DNA of 64,000 nucleotides from Hexactinellida sp. DTS-2022 (taxonomy: Eukaryota > Porifera > Hexactinellida): contig JAPNXP010000009.1 in NCBI GenBank assembly GCA_028753945.1, positions 5,518,001 through 5,582,000 of the forward strand. The letters run 5' to 3'. Below the pieces are notes generated by a model. It was not told where the DNA came from, did not search any database, and was given only the letters and a program-made list of their open reading frames with translations. A program made the translations under genes and the position numbers. Shown piece after piece: positions 11,040-22,332 of the stretch. How positions within the stretch are numbered: the first letter of the stretch is position 1; the number at the start of each line of letters is the position of its first letter.

Positions 11040-11972
11040 ATGGCCTCTGAGAGTGTGTTGCGCCTATTCGAGGAGGCCCGAGAGCGGGTGAGGGGGGAGA
11101 TAAGCAGCATAGTGGAGAGTCTGAATGGGAAGCGAGATTTGCTGCTGGCGGAGATAGGGACTCTGGAGAGAGAGTACCTGGACATGCAGAGGCAGAGACA
11201 GAAGGACATTAGCAAGCTGAACACACTTATAGCGCACACCGAGGAGCTGGGACAGAATACTCTGCTGAGTGTGCAGCAGAGAGTTAAGCAGGAATTGCAT
11301 CAGGAAATGGATAAGTTAAAGCTAGACAGCAAACAGAGACCTGACTATAGGATTGATATCAAATGGGGATTTACGAAGGCAGTTCTCATTCAAAGTATTA
11401 ACAATTCCGATATAGAGCTAATTACGGTCGCGTCACTTGATGATTCTCAAGATTCCTCAGAGGATAATAATAGCACAGGACTAGCGCTTATCCCATGTCC
11501 TAGTCCAGTTAGTGATGATTTGAATTGGAACACTTCTGAACCTGAACCTGTCCCCCAAGTAATACAATACAGACCTCAGTATCCATTTCACCGTTGCAGG
11601 TATAATAGGGACCCTAGGGAATGCGACGAGTTGATATTGGGAGAAAGGCGGCCCCAGTCCTCTGACAGTGCATCTATAGGGAGGTATCCATTGCGAGAGG
11701 ATCGAGATGATGGCTTCCTCCCAATATCATATCGAGACGGGGAAAGGTGGTCTCGAGACAGGGACTTTATAAACAGGGAGCCTCGAGAAAGGCCGTTTCA
11801 AAGAGGTGGGTATCGAGGAGGGGGATATCGAGACGGGGGTTCCCGAAGAGGAGAGGGAGGTTTCCAGTATTTTGATAGGGACAATAGGCCCCCTCGTAGA
11901 CCCAGATACAGGGGACACAAACGGGGCTCAAGAAATAACCGTCAGGGGACTGATCAAGTGCCTTCGGATTGA
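11040..11972 (+). CDS. Coiled-coil protein with RG-rich tail, paralogue 1
   Basis: A 310-residue single-exon protein of unknown function. Residues 1-95 are a charged helical region, very likely a coiled coil (MASESVLRLFEEARERVRGE...). Residues 101-130 form a short module with KWGF and NNSDIEL, matching the equivalent part of the coiled-coil-NHL protein at 57045-58270. The rest is disordered and becomes RG/RGG-rich after about residue 190 (FQRGGYRGGGYRDGG), as in RNA-binding tails. There is no RING, B-box or NHL repeat, so it looks like a TRIM/NHL-family N-terminus joined to a different C-terminus. The start is set by the ATG after a conserved GTT-repeat leader shared with the paralogue at 15158. 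The first 274 nt differ from the paralogue at only three positions, then identity collapses. Function is inferred only loosely. Confidence 0.75.
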   Translation: MASESVLRLFEEARERVRGEISSIVESLNGKRDLLLAEIGTLEREYLDMQRQRQKDISKLNTLIAHTEELGQNTLLSVQQRVKQELHQEMDKLKLDSKQRPDYRIDIKWGFTKAVLIQSINNSDIELITVASLDDSQDSSEDNNSTGLALIPCPSPVSDDLNWNTSEPEPVPQVIQYRPQYPFHRCRYNRDPRECDELILGERRPQSSDSASIGRYPLREDRDDGFLPISYRDGERWSRDRDFINREPRERPFQRGGYRGGGYRDGGSRRGEGGFQYFDRDNRPPRRPRYRGHKRGSRNNRQGTDQVPSD

Positions 11973-12336
11973 ATAGCACAGCTAGTAATTTGTATTCATA
12001 ATTTTGTTATCAATCTATTATTTACTACATTTTTATTGAATATCTTTCCTCATTTCACTATTTTATAACTCGATTATTGTTTTTTATTTGTTTGTTTGTT
12101 TGTTTATTTGTTCATTTGAATTTTATACCTTCGCTTACTATATTTATCTTTAATCTAATTTGTTATTATTATTTCTATTCTCTGCCTTTGTTTGTTAATC
12201 AGGGACATGGGATCAAGAGCGTAGGTTCGGGGTACCTATTTCTGATTCCTTCTTACGTGAGCTGTCAACCTGTAACCTATATAATTAAACTCGATTGTAT
12301 TTTGTTTGTTTGTTTGTTTGTCCGGATTTTAGAGTT

Positions 12337-14020
12337 AAAATCCAAAATTGCACCCTGTGCCGACGCATGTTCCTTAGGTGGCACTCTATTTTTGTGTTGT
12401 TTATTGATAGTGCCTCCAAAGGAACATGCTGTCGGCGCAGGCTGCAATTTTGGATTTTTTTTGCCAAGTCATCAACGCCCAAGGTGTGAAGAAGCATTTG
12501 TTATTTGGTCCGAGTCACAAGGAACGGTAGATAAATTTGAAGTTTGTTTCTATCATAAACCATCTAGAGTTCAATGCCATTCATTCATTATGTATTGATA
12601 ATGAATTATATTATTAGTTAGTTATTTTAGCAATGTTATCCACGGTGATTTGAGTTTAGTCAACAAATTCCTTATATTATATTATTTTATTTAATCCATT
12701 GTATAGTAATACTAGAATTAAATAGAAGCCAGCTGGAATTTATAAGTTGAATCAATTTAATTATCGCAAGTTGAAACAATAGTGAAAGCTTTAACAAGTT
12801 AAATCAATATAATTATTACAAGTTGAAACAATGGAATTAGATTTCACAGTTTTATTGAAATTGAAGTGTTGAGTAAACAAATGAATTTCAACCCCCATTT
12901 ATGGCAGAAATTAAACCAATTTTAACAAATTTTCTTCTCCCATCAGACGCAGAATTTTATGGTGGATCCAAATGTGAAATAAAATTTGGGGGTTTAGTAA
13001 AACATTTTTCTAGCTATGGACCAGACAAATTTTGAAAGGTGTTAAAGATGTGTCAAAAATTTGTTAATAAAAAATCGTAACCCCAGGTGCAAATTAGACG
13101 GTCCATACGCACCTACATGCCAAGTTTAAGCCCATCAACTATAAAGCTCAGGCCAGGGCACCGTCTACGGAGAAAAAAAAAATCCAAAATTGCACCCTGT
13201 GCCGACGCATGTTCCTTTGGTGGCACTATATTTTGTTGGTTGTTTATTAATAGTGCCTCCAAAGGTACATGCTGTCGGCGCAGGCTGCAATTTTGGATTT
13301 TTTTTCGCCAAGTCATCAACGCCCAAGGTGTGAAGAAGCATTTGTTAATTGGTCCGAGTCACAAGGAACGGTAGATAAATTTGAAGTTTGTTTCTATCTT
13401 AAACCATCTTGAGTTTGATGCCATTCATTCATTATGTATTGATAATAAATTATATTATTAGTTATTTATATTAGCATTGTTATCCACGGTTGAGTTGAAT
13501 TAAGTCAACAAATTCCTTATATTAAATTATTTTATTTAATCCATTGTATGGTAAATTAAATAGAAGCCAGCTGCAATTTATAAGTTAAATCAATTTAATT
13601 ATCGCAAGTTGAATCAATAGAGTAAGATTTAACAAGTTAAATCAATATAATTATTACAAGTTGAAACAATGGAATTAGATTTAACAGTTATACTGAAACT
13701 GAAGTGTGAGTAAACAAAGAAATTTCAACCCCCATTTATGGCAGAAATAAAACTCTTTATTGAAAGTTTTCTCCTCCCATCAGACGCAGAATTTTATGGT
13801 GAATCCAAATGTGAAATAAAATTTGGGGGTTTAGTAAAACATATTTTGTGTTATGGACCAGACAAATTTTGAAAGGTGTTAGAGACGTGTCAAAAATTTG
13901 TTAATCAAAAATCGTAACCCCAGGTGCAAATTAGACGGTCCCATCGCACCTACATGCCAAGTTTCAGCCCATCAACTATAAAGCTCAGGCCAGGGCACCG
14001 TCTACGGAGAAAAAAAAAAA
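12337..14020. repeat. 842-bp tandem duplication
   Basis: Two head-to-tail copies (12337-13178 and 13179-about 14020) each begin with the hairpin MITE (AAAATCCAAAATTGCACC) and end GCACCGTCTACGGAGAAAAA. They are about 90% identical by eye, with small indels. The unit contains a region around TCAACCCCCATTTATGGCAG and no long frame. It is probably a duplicated transposon-derived unit. Short open frames at 12295-12598 and 13087-13374 read through the hairpins and are not genes. Confidence 0.8.
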
Positions 14021-14030
14021 AATAATAATA

Positions 14031-14160
14031 AAGGCAGTGATTCTAATACTGGGCCACTATACTATAGTATAGTCGGCACAGTAATAAAAATAATAATAAT
14101 ATAAATAAAGGCAGTGATTCCAATACTGGGCCACTATACTATAGTATAGTCGGCACAGTA
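14031..14160. repeat. 77-bp unit repeated twice
   Basis: AAGGCAGTGATTCTAATACT... is repeated at 14108. Each unit contains the palindrome ACTATACTATAGTATAGT and ends TCGGCACAGTA. The copies differ by one substitution in the core. Confidence 0.75.
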
Positions 14161-14305
14161 AAAATAAAAAGCTAATTCCCTGTTGTAACTTGTATATATG
14201 AGTATGGCACAGGTATTCACAATAAGTGGAACTATACTAGACTATACAGAGAATAACATCTGCTATTCTGTCTGTGATACAGAGTACTAAACAAGGAATT
14301 ATCCA

Positions 14306-14412
14306 GGAGCGCGAGACGCTCCTTTTGGAGTATGATTTTTGGAAAATTTCAACTTAGGAGCGCGAACATTTGGAATCCTTTCCTATACCGTAACATTAAT
14401 TTGTGATTTAGG
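14306..14412 (+). repeat. Inverted partner of repeat 10635-10740
   Basis: It contains GGAGCGCGAGACGCTCC and ends TATACCGTAACATTAATTTG. It is the reverse complement of the segment upstream of the first coiled-coil gene. Confidence 0.6.
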
Positions 14413-14507
14413 CGTATGAAAATTGGATCAGAGCAGGATTAGGAGCGTATTTACAAATGGCTGTATAATACACTGGTACTAAAGTATAAATACAGTCAAG
14501 TTGTGAG

Positions 14508-15030
14508 AGAATATATGCTCGTATACGTATAGGAGCGACAGTGGCTCCTATACGAGCATCGGATGCTCTTATGGGAGCGACAGTGGCTCCTTTACGAGCA
14601 TCGGATGCTCGTATCGGAGCGTCAGTGGCCTAGTGGCAGAGTGGACAATGGGTCGATGGGTCATGGGTCACGGCTCTGTGACCCCATGACCCATTTGGAA
14701 TTTCGATGTTCGTCCAGTTAAAGTACGAACCAAATTAACCCAGAAACATTACAGGGTATTTCTTTGGTATTAAAAGTCTACCAAAGTTAATTGATTGACA
14801 AGTATCATACATATATTGTAAGTAGCATTGTGTTACATAATGTTTAGATATTAAAAAATAGATATTTAAAAGGTCAATGGGTCACTCGATGGGTCATGGG
14901 TCACAAATGCGATGGGTCAGATGGGTCATGGGTCACCAATGTTGACCCATGGTCCACTCTGGACAGTGGCTCCTATACGAGCATCAGATGCTCTTATCGG
15001 AGCGTCAGTGGCTCCTTTACGAGCATCTAA
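14508..15030. repeat. Palindromic CTCGTATACGAG repeats with nested GGGTCATGGGTCA element
   Basis: Units such as GGAGCGACAGTGGCTCC and ACGAGCATCGGATGCTCGT form tandem stem-loops. Between about 14637 and 14965 they are interrupted by an element beginning AGTGGACAATGGGTC and ending GACCCATGGTCCACTC, which is full of ATGGGTCATGGGTCA repeats. The outer repeat resumes at ACAGTGGCTCC. I did not find a clean target duplication. Confidence 0.55.
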
Positions 15031-15157
15031 TTCTCTAAGCTGCTGAGACCGAAGGGCTCGTAATATTTAAAGCGACACGGTATATACTAGTGAGTAGGTG
15101 TTGTTGTTGTTGTTGTTAGCATGGCTTTTATATTATTGTTGTTGTTGTTGGTTAGAC

Positions 15158-16240
15158 ATGGCCTCTGAGAGTGTGTTGAGCCTATTCGAGGAGGCCCGAG
15201 AGCGGGTGAGGGGGGAGATAGGCAGCATAGTGGAGAGTCTGAATGGGAAGCGAGATTTGCTGCTGGCGGAGATAGGGACTCTGGAGAGAGAGTTCCTGGA
15301 CATGCAGAGGCAGAGACAGAAGGACATTAGCAAGCTGAACACACTTATAGCGCACACCGAGGAGCTGGGACAGAATACTCTGCTGAGTGTGCAGCAGAGA
15401 GTTAAGCAGGAATTGCATCAGGAAATAGACAGACTAAAGCTTAAGACCGCAATGCCTAATTTCACAGTTACTATTCAGTGGGGGTTCAGTAGGGATATTC
15501 TAATCAACCACGTCAACAATTCTAAGATAGGGAAGGTGATAACTACAGTCCCGGTTAAGATTGAGGCCGACAGGGATTCCCTTTCTTCCTCTCCTCTCCC
15601 TGACGTCATATGGGACCAGGGACCCATGGGTACTGAGTCAGTGTCCTGTGATGAGAATCCTGTCTCCTGTGATGAGAATCCTATGTCCAGTAGTCCAGGG
15701 GGGTCCCCTGTTGTCGAGGTACATATCCCTCCAGGGGACATTGGGACAGAGGATATTAGTGCCGAAGATATAGATATTAATACTGAAGATATAGATATTG
15801 GGAGAGAGAATATTTGCACTAGTGAGTGCTCTTTCGGAGATACAGCTACAGGGGGCAGTAGTATTCCTCCGGAAACAGATGGCAGTAATACTGTGCGTAT
15901 TCCGCTAGTGCCCTCCAAGCGGGAGTCAGACCACAGTGGGTCCAATAGGGGATCCAATAGGAGACCGAATAGACAGTGCTCCGATAATGCGAGTAGAGAG
16001 ACACACGAACAGCCTAGGGGGGAGAGGAGGGAACATAATACACACCCTAGGGGGCATAGTACATACCCTAGGGTACATAATATGCACCATAGGGGGTATA
16101 ATACATACCATAGGGCCAGGGGATATGATCCGCACTATAGAGGACATCATACACACCCACATAGAAGAGAGTATACGCATCCTAGGGGGGGAAGCAGAAG
16201 GGATATGGATAGAGAGTATAAGCAATATAGAGAGTATTGA
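15158..16240 (+). CDS. Coiled-coil protein with RG/His-rich tail, paralogue 2
   Basis: A 360-residue single-exon paralogue of the gene at 11040. Residues 1-95 (coiled coil) are almost identical. The next module (QWGF...NNSKIGKV, about 101-130) is only similar. The remainder is a different, acidic then basic, low-complexity tail: repeated SCDENP, repeated EDIDI, then many short HTHPRG/HTYPRG units rich in Arg, Gly, His and Tyr. The ATG at 15158 was chosen because the paralogue starts at the same MASES sequence. In-frame sequence upstream is GTT microsatellite without an ATG. Upstream leader sequence (TATACTAGTGAGTAGG, GTTAGCATGGC) is also duplicated. The function is not known to me. The tail suggests RNA binding, by inference only. 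Confidence 0.75.
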   Translation: MASESVLSLFEEARERVRGEIGSIVESLNGKRDLLLAEIGTLEREFLDMQRQRQKDISKLNTLIAHTEELGQNTLLSVQQRVKQELHQEIDRLKLKTAMPNFTVTIQWGFSRDILINHVNNSKIGKVITTVPVKIEADRDSLSSSPLPDVIWDQGPMGTESVSCDENPVSCDENPMSSSPGGSPVVEVHIPPGDIGTEDISAEDIDINTEDIDIGRENICTSECSFGDTATGGSSIPPETDGSNTVRIPLVPSKRESDHSGSNRGSNRRPNRQCSDNASRETHEQPRGERREHNTHPRGHSTYPRVHNMHHRGYNTYHRARGYDPHYRGHHTHPHRREYTHPRGGSRRDMDREYKQYREY

Positions 16241-16439
16241 TATATTATTAAATAATTAGATGTATATTATGTTGTAGCACGATATGATTCTATTACATTA
16301 TATGTATACATTACACATACAATAATGGAATACATGGATTAAAATTGTCGATTCCTTAGAACAGTTAAATTTCATTGAATTACACCGATTATGTATTACA
16401 ACTAACACATTTAGGGTACCGTAGAATTTCCTCCATTAT

Positions 16440-16830
16440 AAAGTGCCGCCCCATATACCTTAAGTTATTATAGGATATTAACGCGCCATGAAATTAACGC
16501 GAATTTCTCCAAATCGCGTTAATTTACATGACCTTAATTTCCTGCTATTTAGCAAAACTATACAATGGATGGACAAACTTCCGAGCTACATATTTTTAGA
16601 TGTGCACTAGTTTGAGAGGATATACCATGTCTATCAAGTAGATTGGAAGCCTATTTGGGCACAATAATAGTATTCAATCAGGAGATTAATAATCCTGAAT
16701 TTTTTTTATAAAATTTACTCGCGTTAATTTCATGTATTTGAAAATGTTCAGTTCCACTTCGCGTTAATTTCATGGAGCGTTAATTTCCTTCGCGTTAATA
16801 TCATGGCGCGTTAAACCCATTTACCGTAAT
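16440..16830. mobile_element. MITE with CGCGTTAATTTCATGG inverted repeats
   Basis: The left part reads ATTAACGCGCCATGAAATTAACGCG and the right part is its approximate inverse, repeated (GCGTTAATTTCATGGAGCG, GCGTTAATATCATGGCGCG). A compact hairpin version of the same sequence is at 38497-38567. Confidence 0.65.
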
Positions 16831-16954
16831 GGTGGATTTTAACAAAGCGGTTATCAATGCCTTAGGCTTAGAGAATAATTTTATATCTGTCATAAGTGGA
16901 TGTTTCTTCCAAATGGCGCCTAAATAGCTTAACCACAAATCTGAGATTCTCAAA

Positions 16955-17105
16955 AGTGGTTCTAATGGACTCGCAATGGTTGATTACCCCATATACAACC
17001 CAAATAACAACAATATGAGGCATAGTTTATCCTAAAATGAAATTAGAAACTGGCCTTCTCGGTGACATATTTAGCCGTATATTAAGTAGGCCATGCATAG
17101 GGCTT
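16955..17105 (+). repeat. Dispersed repeat, second copy at 50050-50775
   Basis: The segment from TTCTCAAAAGTGGTT to GTAGGCCATGCA matches 50058-50775 once the MITE at 50193-50743 is taken out. It therefore preserves the empty site of that insertion (CTCGGTGACATATTTAGCCGT). No gene is seen between 16241 and 17383. Confidence 0.7.
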
Positions 17106-17383
17106 CCTAAATTACCCTTTCACACTAGCATTCATAAACTATTTGCAAGTCAATTATATAGTAGCGCTGAAATGATAGTAGATCTTACTTCTAATAATTC
17201 ACAAGGGATGTGATATTATTCTATAAACCGTGATAAAAACTTATTTGTGTGTATTCATATACAACCTTTATTTATTTTGTTTGTCTTGTGATCTACCTGT
17301 ATTTAGTATGCTGTGTGCTTTGATTGTATCTATTCAACATTTATTACGTTTTACATTCTTTGACCGTATATCATAGCAGTTAT

Positions 17384-20300
17384 ATGAGCTCTAATAATCT
17401 TGATCTTGATGGCATAAAGAAGATCATCCGTTCACTGCTGATCTCTGCCAAAGACGGGTTGAATTCTATCCAGCTTGCACATGACTTTATTTCTCAAATA
17501 GGCACTCCGATTGCTTATGAATCTTATGGTCACTTATCACTCGAATCGTTCCTCTATAGCATTCCCGACGTTGTTCTTGTCACAAAGAGAGGAAAGATGC
17601 TGCACCTCAGGGGAGTAGCTACCAATGAGACTTCGCATATCGTTAGAATGGTGCAAATGCAAACTGGTAAGTTATTATCCCGGAAAGGGGTGAATGTAAC
17701 ACCACGAGTGTCTAGTCCATTCACCTAAGTTATAATACAGTCGTATTTCTATAATAGTTATTGATTTTACTATTATGTATTAAATATATATACAGTAACA
17801 CCTACTTAGTAATTATTTAAAATTCAATTATACAATGAGTTATACTACATTTTATGCTCATCTAGGTGGTACCAGTGGAATGGTGGCTGGTCCAAATACT
17901 TCCAGACACAAGCACAAACTTTTCTCTTCGAATACAATTCAAAGATCAAAACACCTCCCTTCAGTTCCAGAGTACGTGTGTGTACAAGTCAGAGAGGTGC
18001 TGCTCGCCTACCCGAATGGCATCATGCTAACTTACTTCCCTAATGCTTATCAAAAGCGCTTTGGACACTATCTCCAGTTGATGAAGTTTGGTACCTCTAG
18101 TATCCATGAATTTATCGGCCAGATCTATGGAGTTGGAATAATAACTCGTAAGGGCACTGAGTACGTAGAACTGTCCACTGACGCCAGACGGAAGAACCTG
18201 TCTCCGGCCGACAAGAGCCCGCCCGGGTTCTCGAGACACGACTCTAAACCTTCTTTCTCAGAAGTCACCAAACAGAATTTAGCTAAACCAGCAACGGCAG
18301 TCCCCGAGAAAGACCCTTGTACAACCACAGACAAACCGGCAGATCTCAAACTCAAGGATTGTGTCGCAGAACCGCAGGCTCTCCCTGAGAATCCGCTGCC
18401 TGGCGACAAGGAGCGCGAAAAGTTCGAAAAGGCAATAACTAAGGTTACCCTTGAGCCATCATATCCAACTGTAAAGAGTAGCACATGGCTAGAGCAGTTG
18501 GATAAACCTAATCCTGTATTTCCAGTGCAGGAAAGCAAGCCTGAGATCATAGAGTCTCCTCCCTCCACTCCAGGTACTTCTGTTTCTAAGTTCATTCCGC
18601 CTCCGATGCCCGGCAGGCCCATTAACCAAGCAGCCCGACTCGCGATATACAAACACAAGCACGGCCTGGATATGTCGATCCGACTTTCCGCGGAAATCTC
18701 CACCCTGCTGGCTGCGCTGCCGCCCCGCGTTCCTCTCGACGAACTGATGCAGGCCTACAAGACTCAGTTCGGGTTCGATATCCCATTCAGAGAGTTATGT
18801 TTCTCTTCCTGCCAGGACCTTATCCAGTCTCTATGGCAGACCTGTAGGTTGGACGCTAGGGAAAATGGGATATTCGTGTCATTAGTCGCTCCTCGCGCCG
18901 ACTCGCCCACCCTGGTTCCTATAGAGGAGCTAGCTCCCAAACCTCGCTCTATAGCCCCGGAGATTTGCGAGCGAGTGAGAAACCTGCTCCTGAAGTGGCC
19001 CTCGGGAATGCCGATCTCGCTCCTGAAGGAGAAGTTCCAGGACGCCTACCGTGAGCACCTCCCGTACCTCGAGCTTGGGTTCGATGACGTGTACGAGATG
19101 ATGATATCGATGCCAGATTATGTGCTGTTAATCCCGCGTAGAGTTATCGAGCCATCTAAATCCGATTACATTCTGCAAGGGATACCCGCGAGCACTGAGG
19201 AGTGCGTAGACCAAGTGCTGCCTCCGCCAGAAGCATTTTTCCCTTCGAAAAGAGATGTAATTATATCGTACACAAAGCAACCCATACCTGCCAACTGGGA
19301 GTTCAAAGTGTTCATTCCCTTCATCTCTAACCCGGACAGGTTCTGGCTACACATTGTGGGCCCGATGACCTCTGGAGCTCTGGAAGATAATTTGGAGGAA
19401 ATAACAAATTTCTTTGACAAGATGAACCAAGAAAATAAGATGGAATACTTGTTGAATAATCCAGTGGAGGGACAGAACTGTGCCGCCCCGTACCAGAAAG
19501 ACGGCTACTACTATAGAGCCAAGATACTGAAGATACCTTTCCCAGACCAGGCCGAAGTGCACTATGTGGACTACGGCAACAAGTCCCGGGTGCCCCTGGG
19601 CTCTCTCAGACAGCTGAAGAACGGACACATGGTTCTGCCCGCGCAGGCTATTCCCTGCAGACTGGCTAACGTCAGACCTGTGGACGGCATTCGGTGGGCC
19701 TCTGGGTCTGCTCACAAAATGAAGGACTTGACTAACAACATCGAACTGTTTTGTAAAGTACAGAACATAGAACCGGATGATACGCTATCAGTGCATCTCT
19801 ACCTGTCCCAATCTGAAACTGGGATGTCCATCAACCAAACTCTTATCAGCTGTGGAATAGCAGCCTATGAGGAGAACAACACTCCTCTCAATCCCACGCG
19901 AGCCTGTATGACTCCAGAGGAGAGCCATTTACTTACCCCTTTCTCTAATTCCCAGCCCCAGCTACAGAACGCGCCCTATCCATTCCCCCCTCAGTCACTG
20001 CCGTACGCCCAACCGCCCCCCCAGCCCCTCCCTCTCCCCTACCCACACGGCATACCTTATTACCCGATGCAATATTCGTATCCGGTACAAAGCCAATTCC
20101 CATTTCCCTTCCCCACTGCCCACTCCTACGTGCCCCCGTACCCCCAGCCTCCGCAGCCCGCGCTGCAAACTTATATCCCTCCGCCTGTGCAGGCAGCCCC
20201 CCCGGCCCCGGCCAGACCGAGGGCTAACTTCCAACTGGGCTCGCGTCTGCTGGCCCCGCCCCCTCCTGCCAAACCCACCCCCCTTCCTCCTCAGGACTCC

Positions 20301-20855
20301 TATGTGTACAATGACAGAGACAATCAGATTCTCGGGCAATTGTTGAAAGAGAAAGAAACCAAACTTACTCCTGTCCAAGAACACAACTCTCCCGCGATAA
20401 TGGGCACTTTTGAGAAAGTACAAAAGTTCTTATTAACCTCCACTGGTCCAGACGAGCTGGAGACTCAAAGGAAAGCGGATTGTTTGTGTTTAGATCAATT
20501 GAAGAGCCAGCAGCAAGCTGTCTATTCCAAGGGAGTAAATATAAAGGATAAAACTGCGTTTGATCACTACCTCACCCAGCTACAGAATCTCGCCTCTGAA
20601 ATAGGGGAGCTTGAAATTAAGGTATCCGACTATCCTCCCTCTCCCTGCGACCAAACCGTTCCTTCCCCTCAGCTGCGCTCCCCCGTCCTAACCCCGCCTC
20701 CCGTTACAGAAGCGCAGCCAGCCACCTCGCTACTGGCTAACCTGCTATCGGCAGGCAGAGGCAGGGTTGTCCAGGTGGGCGAGACCAGTGCTGTCCGGCC
20801 TCAGTTCAAGTACAAAGGCATAGGGAGAGGTGGGAAGATGTCAGACCTAGTTTGA
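17384..20855 (+). CDS. TDRD5: LOTUS- and Tudor-domain protein, TDRD5-like
   Basis: A germline RNA-granule protein of the piRNA pathway, about 1090 residues. Exon 1 is 17384-17666 and exon 2 is 17866-20855. The intron has donor CTG|GTAAGT and acceptor TCTAG|GT, and the phase-1 join gives an uninterrupted frame. Four OST-HTH/LOTUS-like domains lie at roughly residues 8-80, 128-198, 365-436 and 456-534. One extended Tudor domain follows at about 570-745, with YYYRAKI and VHYVDYGN, the typical Tudor core. The C-terminus is Pro-rich and disordered, then helical. Vertebrate TDRD5 has three LOTUS domains and one Tudor; TDRD7 has three Tudors. One Tudor favours TDRD5, while a fourth LOTUS is unusual. 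LOTUS domains bind Vasa-type helicases or G-rich RNA, and Tudor domains bind methylated Arg of PIWI proteins. Further 5' exons cannot be excluded. Exon 2 is GC-richer than its surroundings. Confidence 0.85.
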
Positions 20856-21520
20856 TGAGTGTTGTGTGTTCTGATACAACTGCTCTATTTGATTCATAGC
20901 AATTTATATCGCATTTCTCATTATTTTTGTTATAGATATTACCTTATAGCTTTCGAATTTATTATCATATACTGTTTTAGCTTTTAATAGGATGCATTTT
21001 TTGACATTTTTTCCAATTTAATGTATGTAAACCAGGGGTGTATCTAGCATTTTCTTGGCCGGCACTTAATAATGGAATTAAAAATTTCGGCACCCTAAAG
21101 TTGTTAACCATACTAAATGATCGGTATAAATTTGAGGTCAAATTTGTAAGGAACCCAAATAGGGATTTATCATTTATCCAGGAATTGCCGGGCAGGAAAA
21201 TATTGTCAGACACCTGGCACCTAAATGGAATCACGCTGCAAGCACTCAACCGATGCCTGACGTGGATAGTAATTAATTTACAGATAAGTTATATATATTA
21301 ACTACATACTACATAGTTGAGAATCTCTGTTGTAGCCTATTCATCAAGAACTGCCGTTACACTTGTTATTCCGCTCTCTACTTATTGTAACATGCTCTGG
21401 GTTGTGATACTAACTCATGCATATAATGAAATGTTTCTCTGTTGACATGGTAACAGTAGAATGAGGATACTCTCGATGGCTACTATAATCTTGATGCTTG
21501 TATTTGATTTATGGGAATCC

Positions 21521-22332
21521 TTATATAGAGCTGAGCTTTGTAGAGTTCAGATTTTTTCCCATACTAAAAGCCCAGGGGCCTTATTCACTAACATTTCTTA
21601 AACTTAAACTTAAACTTAAACTTAGTTTAAACTAAGTCTAAACTAAGTCTCGACTTAGTTTATGCTAAGTTTATTTAACTTCTCAAAACTTATCCAAAAA
21701 CTTAGTTTTTGCTTAAACTTAAACTTAAACTTAGTCTAAACTAAGTATTGACTTAGTTTTGCTTAAACTTAAACTTAAACTTAGTCTAAACTAAGTAATT
21801 ACTACTTTTTTCGAAGTTTTCTTAACTTCTCAAAACTAAACTCAGTGATACAACCACTGTTAGTGATACAACCACGATAAGTTACGATAAATAATTCGTA
21901 AATAAATTAAATAATTATAAAATACAAGTATATAATCGTGAAATATTCAGTTAAGTCTGGTAAGAAGTAGACTTAACTTTTTGTCTACTTTTCAACATAA
22001 AACTAAGCAAGAACTAAGTTATATCTCAAAACTAAGCACAAACTAAGTTCAAACTAAGTTTAGACTTAGTTTGAACTTAGTTTTGCTTCGTGAATACCGA
22101 CTTAGTTTCAGACTTAGTTTGTGCTTAGTTTGTGCTTAAACTTAGTTTAAACTAAGCACAAACTAAGTATATGCTTAGTTTAAGCACAAACTAAGTTTAA
22201 GAAGTTTAGTGAATAAGGCCCCAGGCTTACTTTCTAAAGGTCAATTTCAAACTCTGGAAAAAAACTGACCTTTCTCAGTGCATGAATACACATAGTGAAA
22301 AACTGAACTCTACAAAGCTCAGCTCTATATAA
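21521..22332. mobile_element. Palindromic MITE with TATATAGAGCTGAGC termini, interrupted
   Basis: The outer arms are TTATATAGAGCTGAGCTTTG and its inverse CAAAGCTCAGCTCTATATAAG, with inner arms ACTAAAAGCCCAGG and GGTCAATTTC. An uninterrupted copy is at 62501-62662. This copy is split by a 646-bp element at 21576-22221. Confidence 0.8.
21576..22221. mobile_element. Harbinger-like MITE nested in an older MITE
   Basis: The termini GGGCCTTATTCACTAA and TTAGTGAATAAGGCCC are perfect inverses, flanked by CAG on both sides (21573-21575 and 22222-22224). The interior is a mass of direct and inverted AACTTAGTTTAAACTAAGT words. A 3-bp CWG target duplication inside an AAAAGCC-CAG-GCTT context resembles, as I recall it, the target preference of zebrafish Harbinger elements. 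The class is inferred; the insertion itself is seen directly. Confidence 0.8.

Noticed and set aside
12285..12598. Frames with FVCLFV and QNCSLRRQH stretches near 12.3 and 13.2 kb
   Set aside because: They read through TTTG runs and the hairpin MITE, and appear twice only because of the tandem duplication.
15098..15157. N-terminal extension rich in Leu and Cys for the second coiled-coil gene
   Set aside because: It is encoded by a GTT microsatellite without an ATG. The paralogue and the conserved MASES start support 15158.
18125..20423. Long antisense frames within the TDRD5-like exon 2
   Set aside because: They are shadows of a GC-rich coding exon with no domain of their own.
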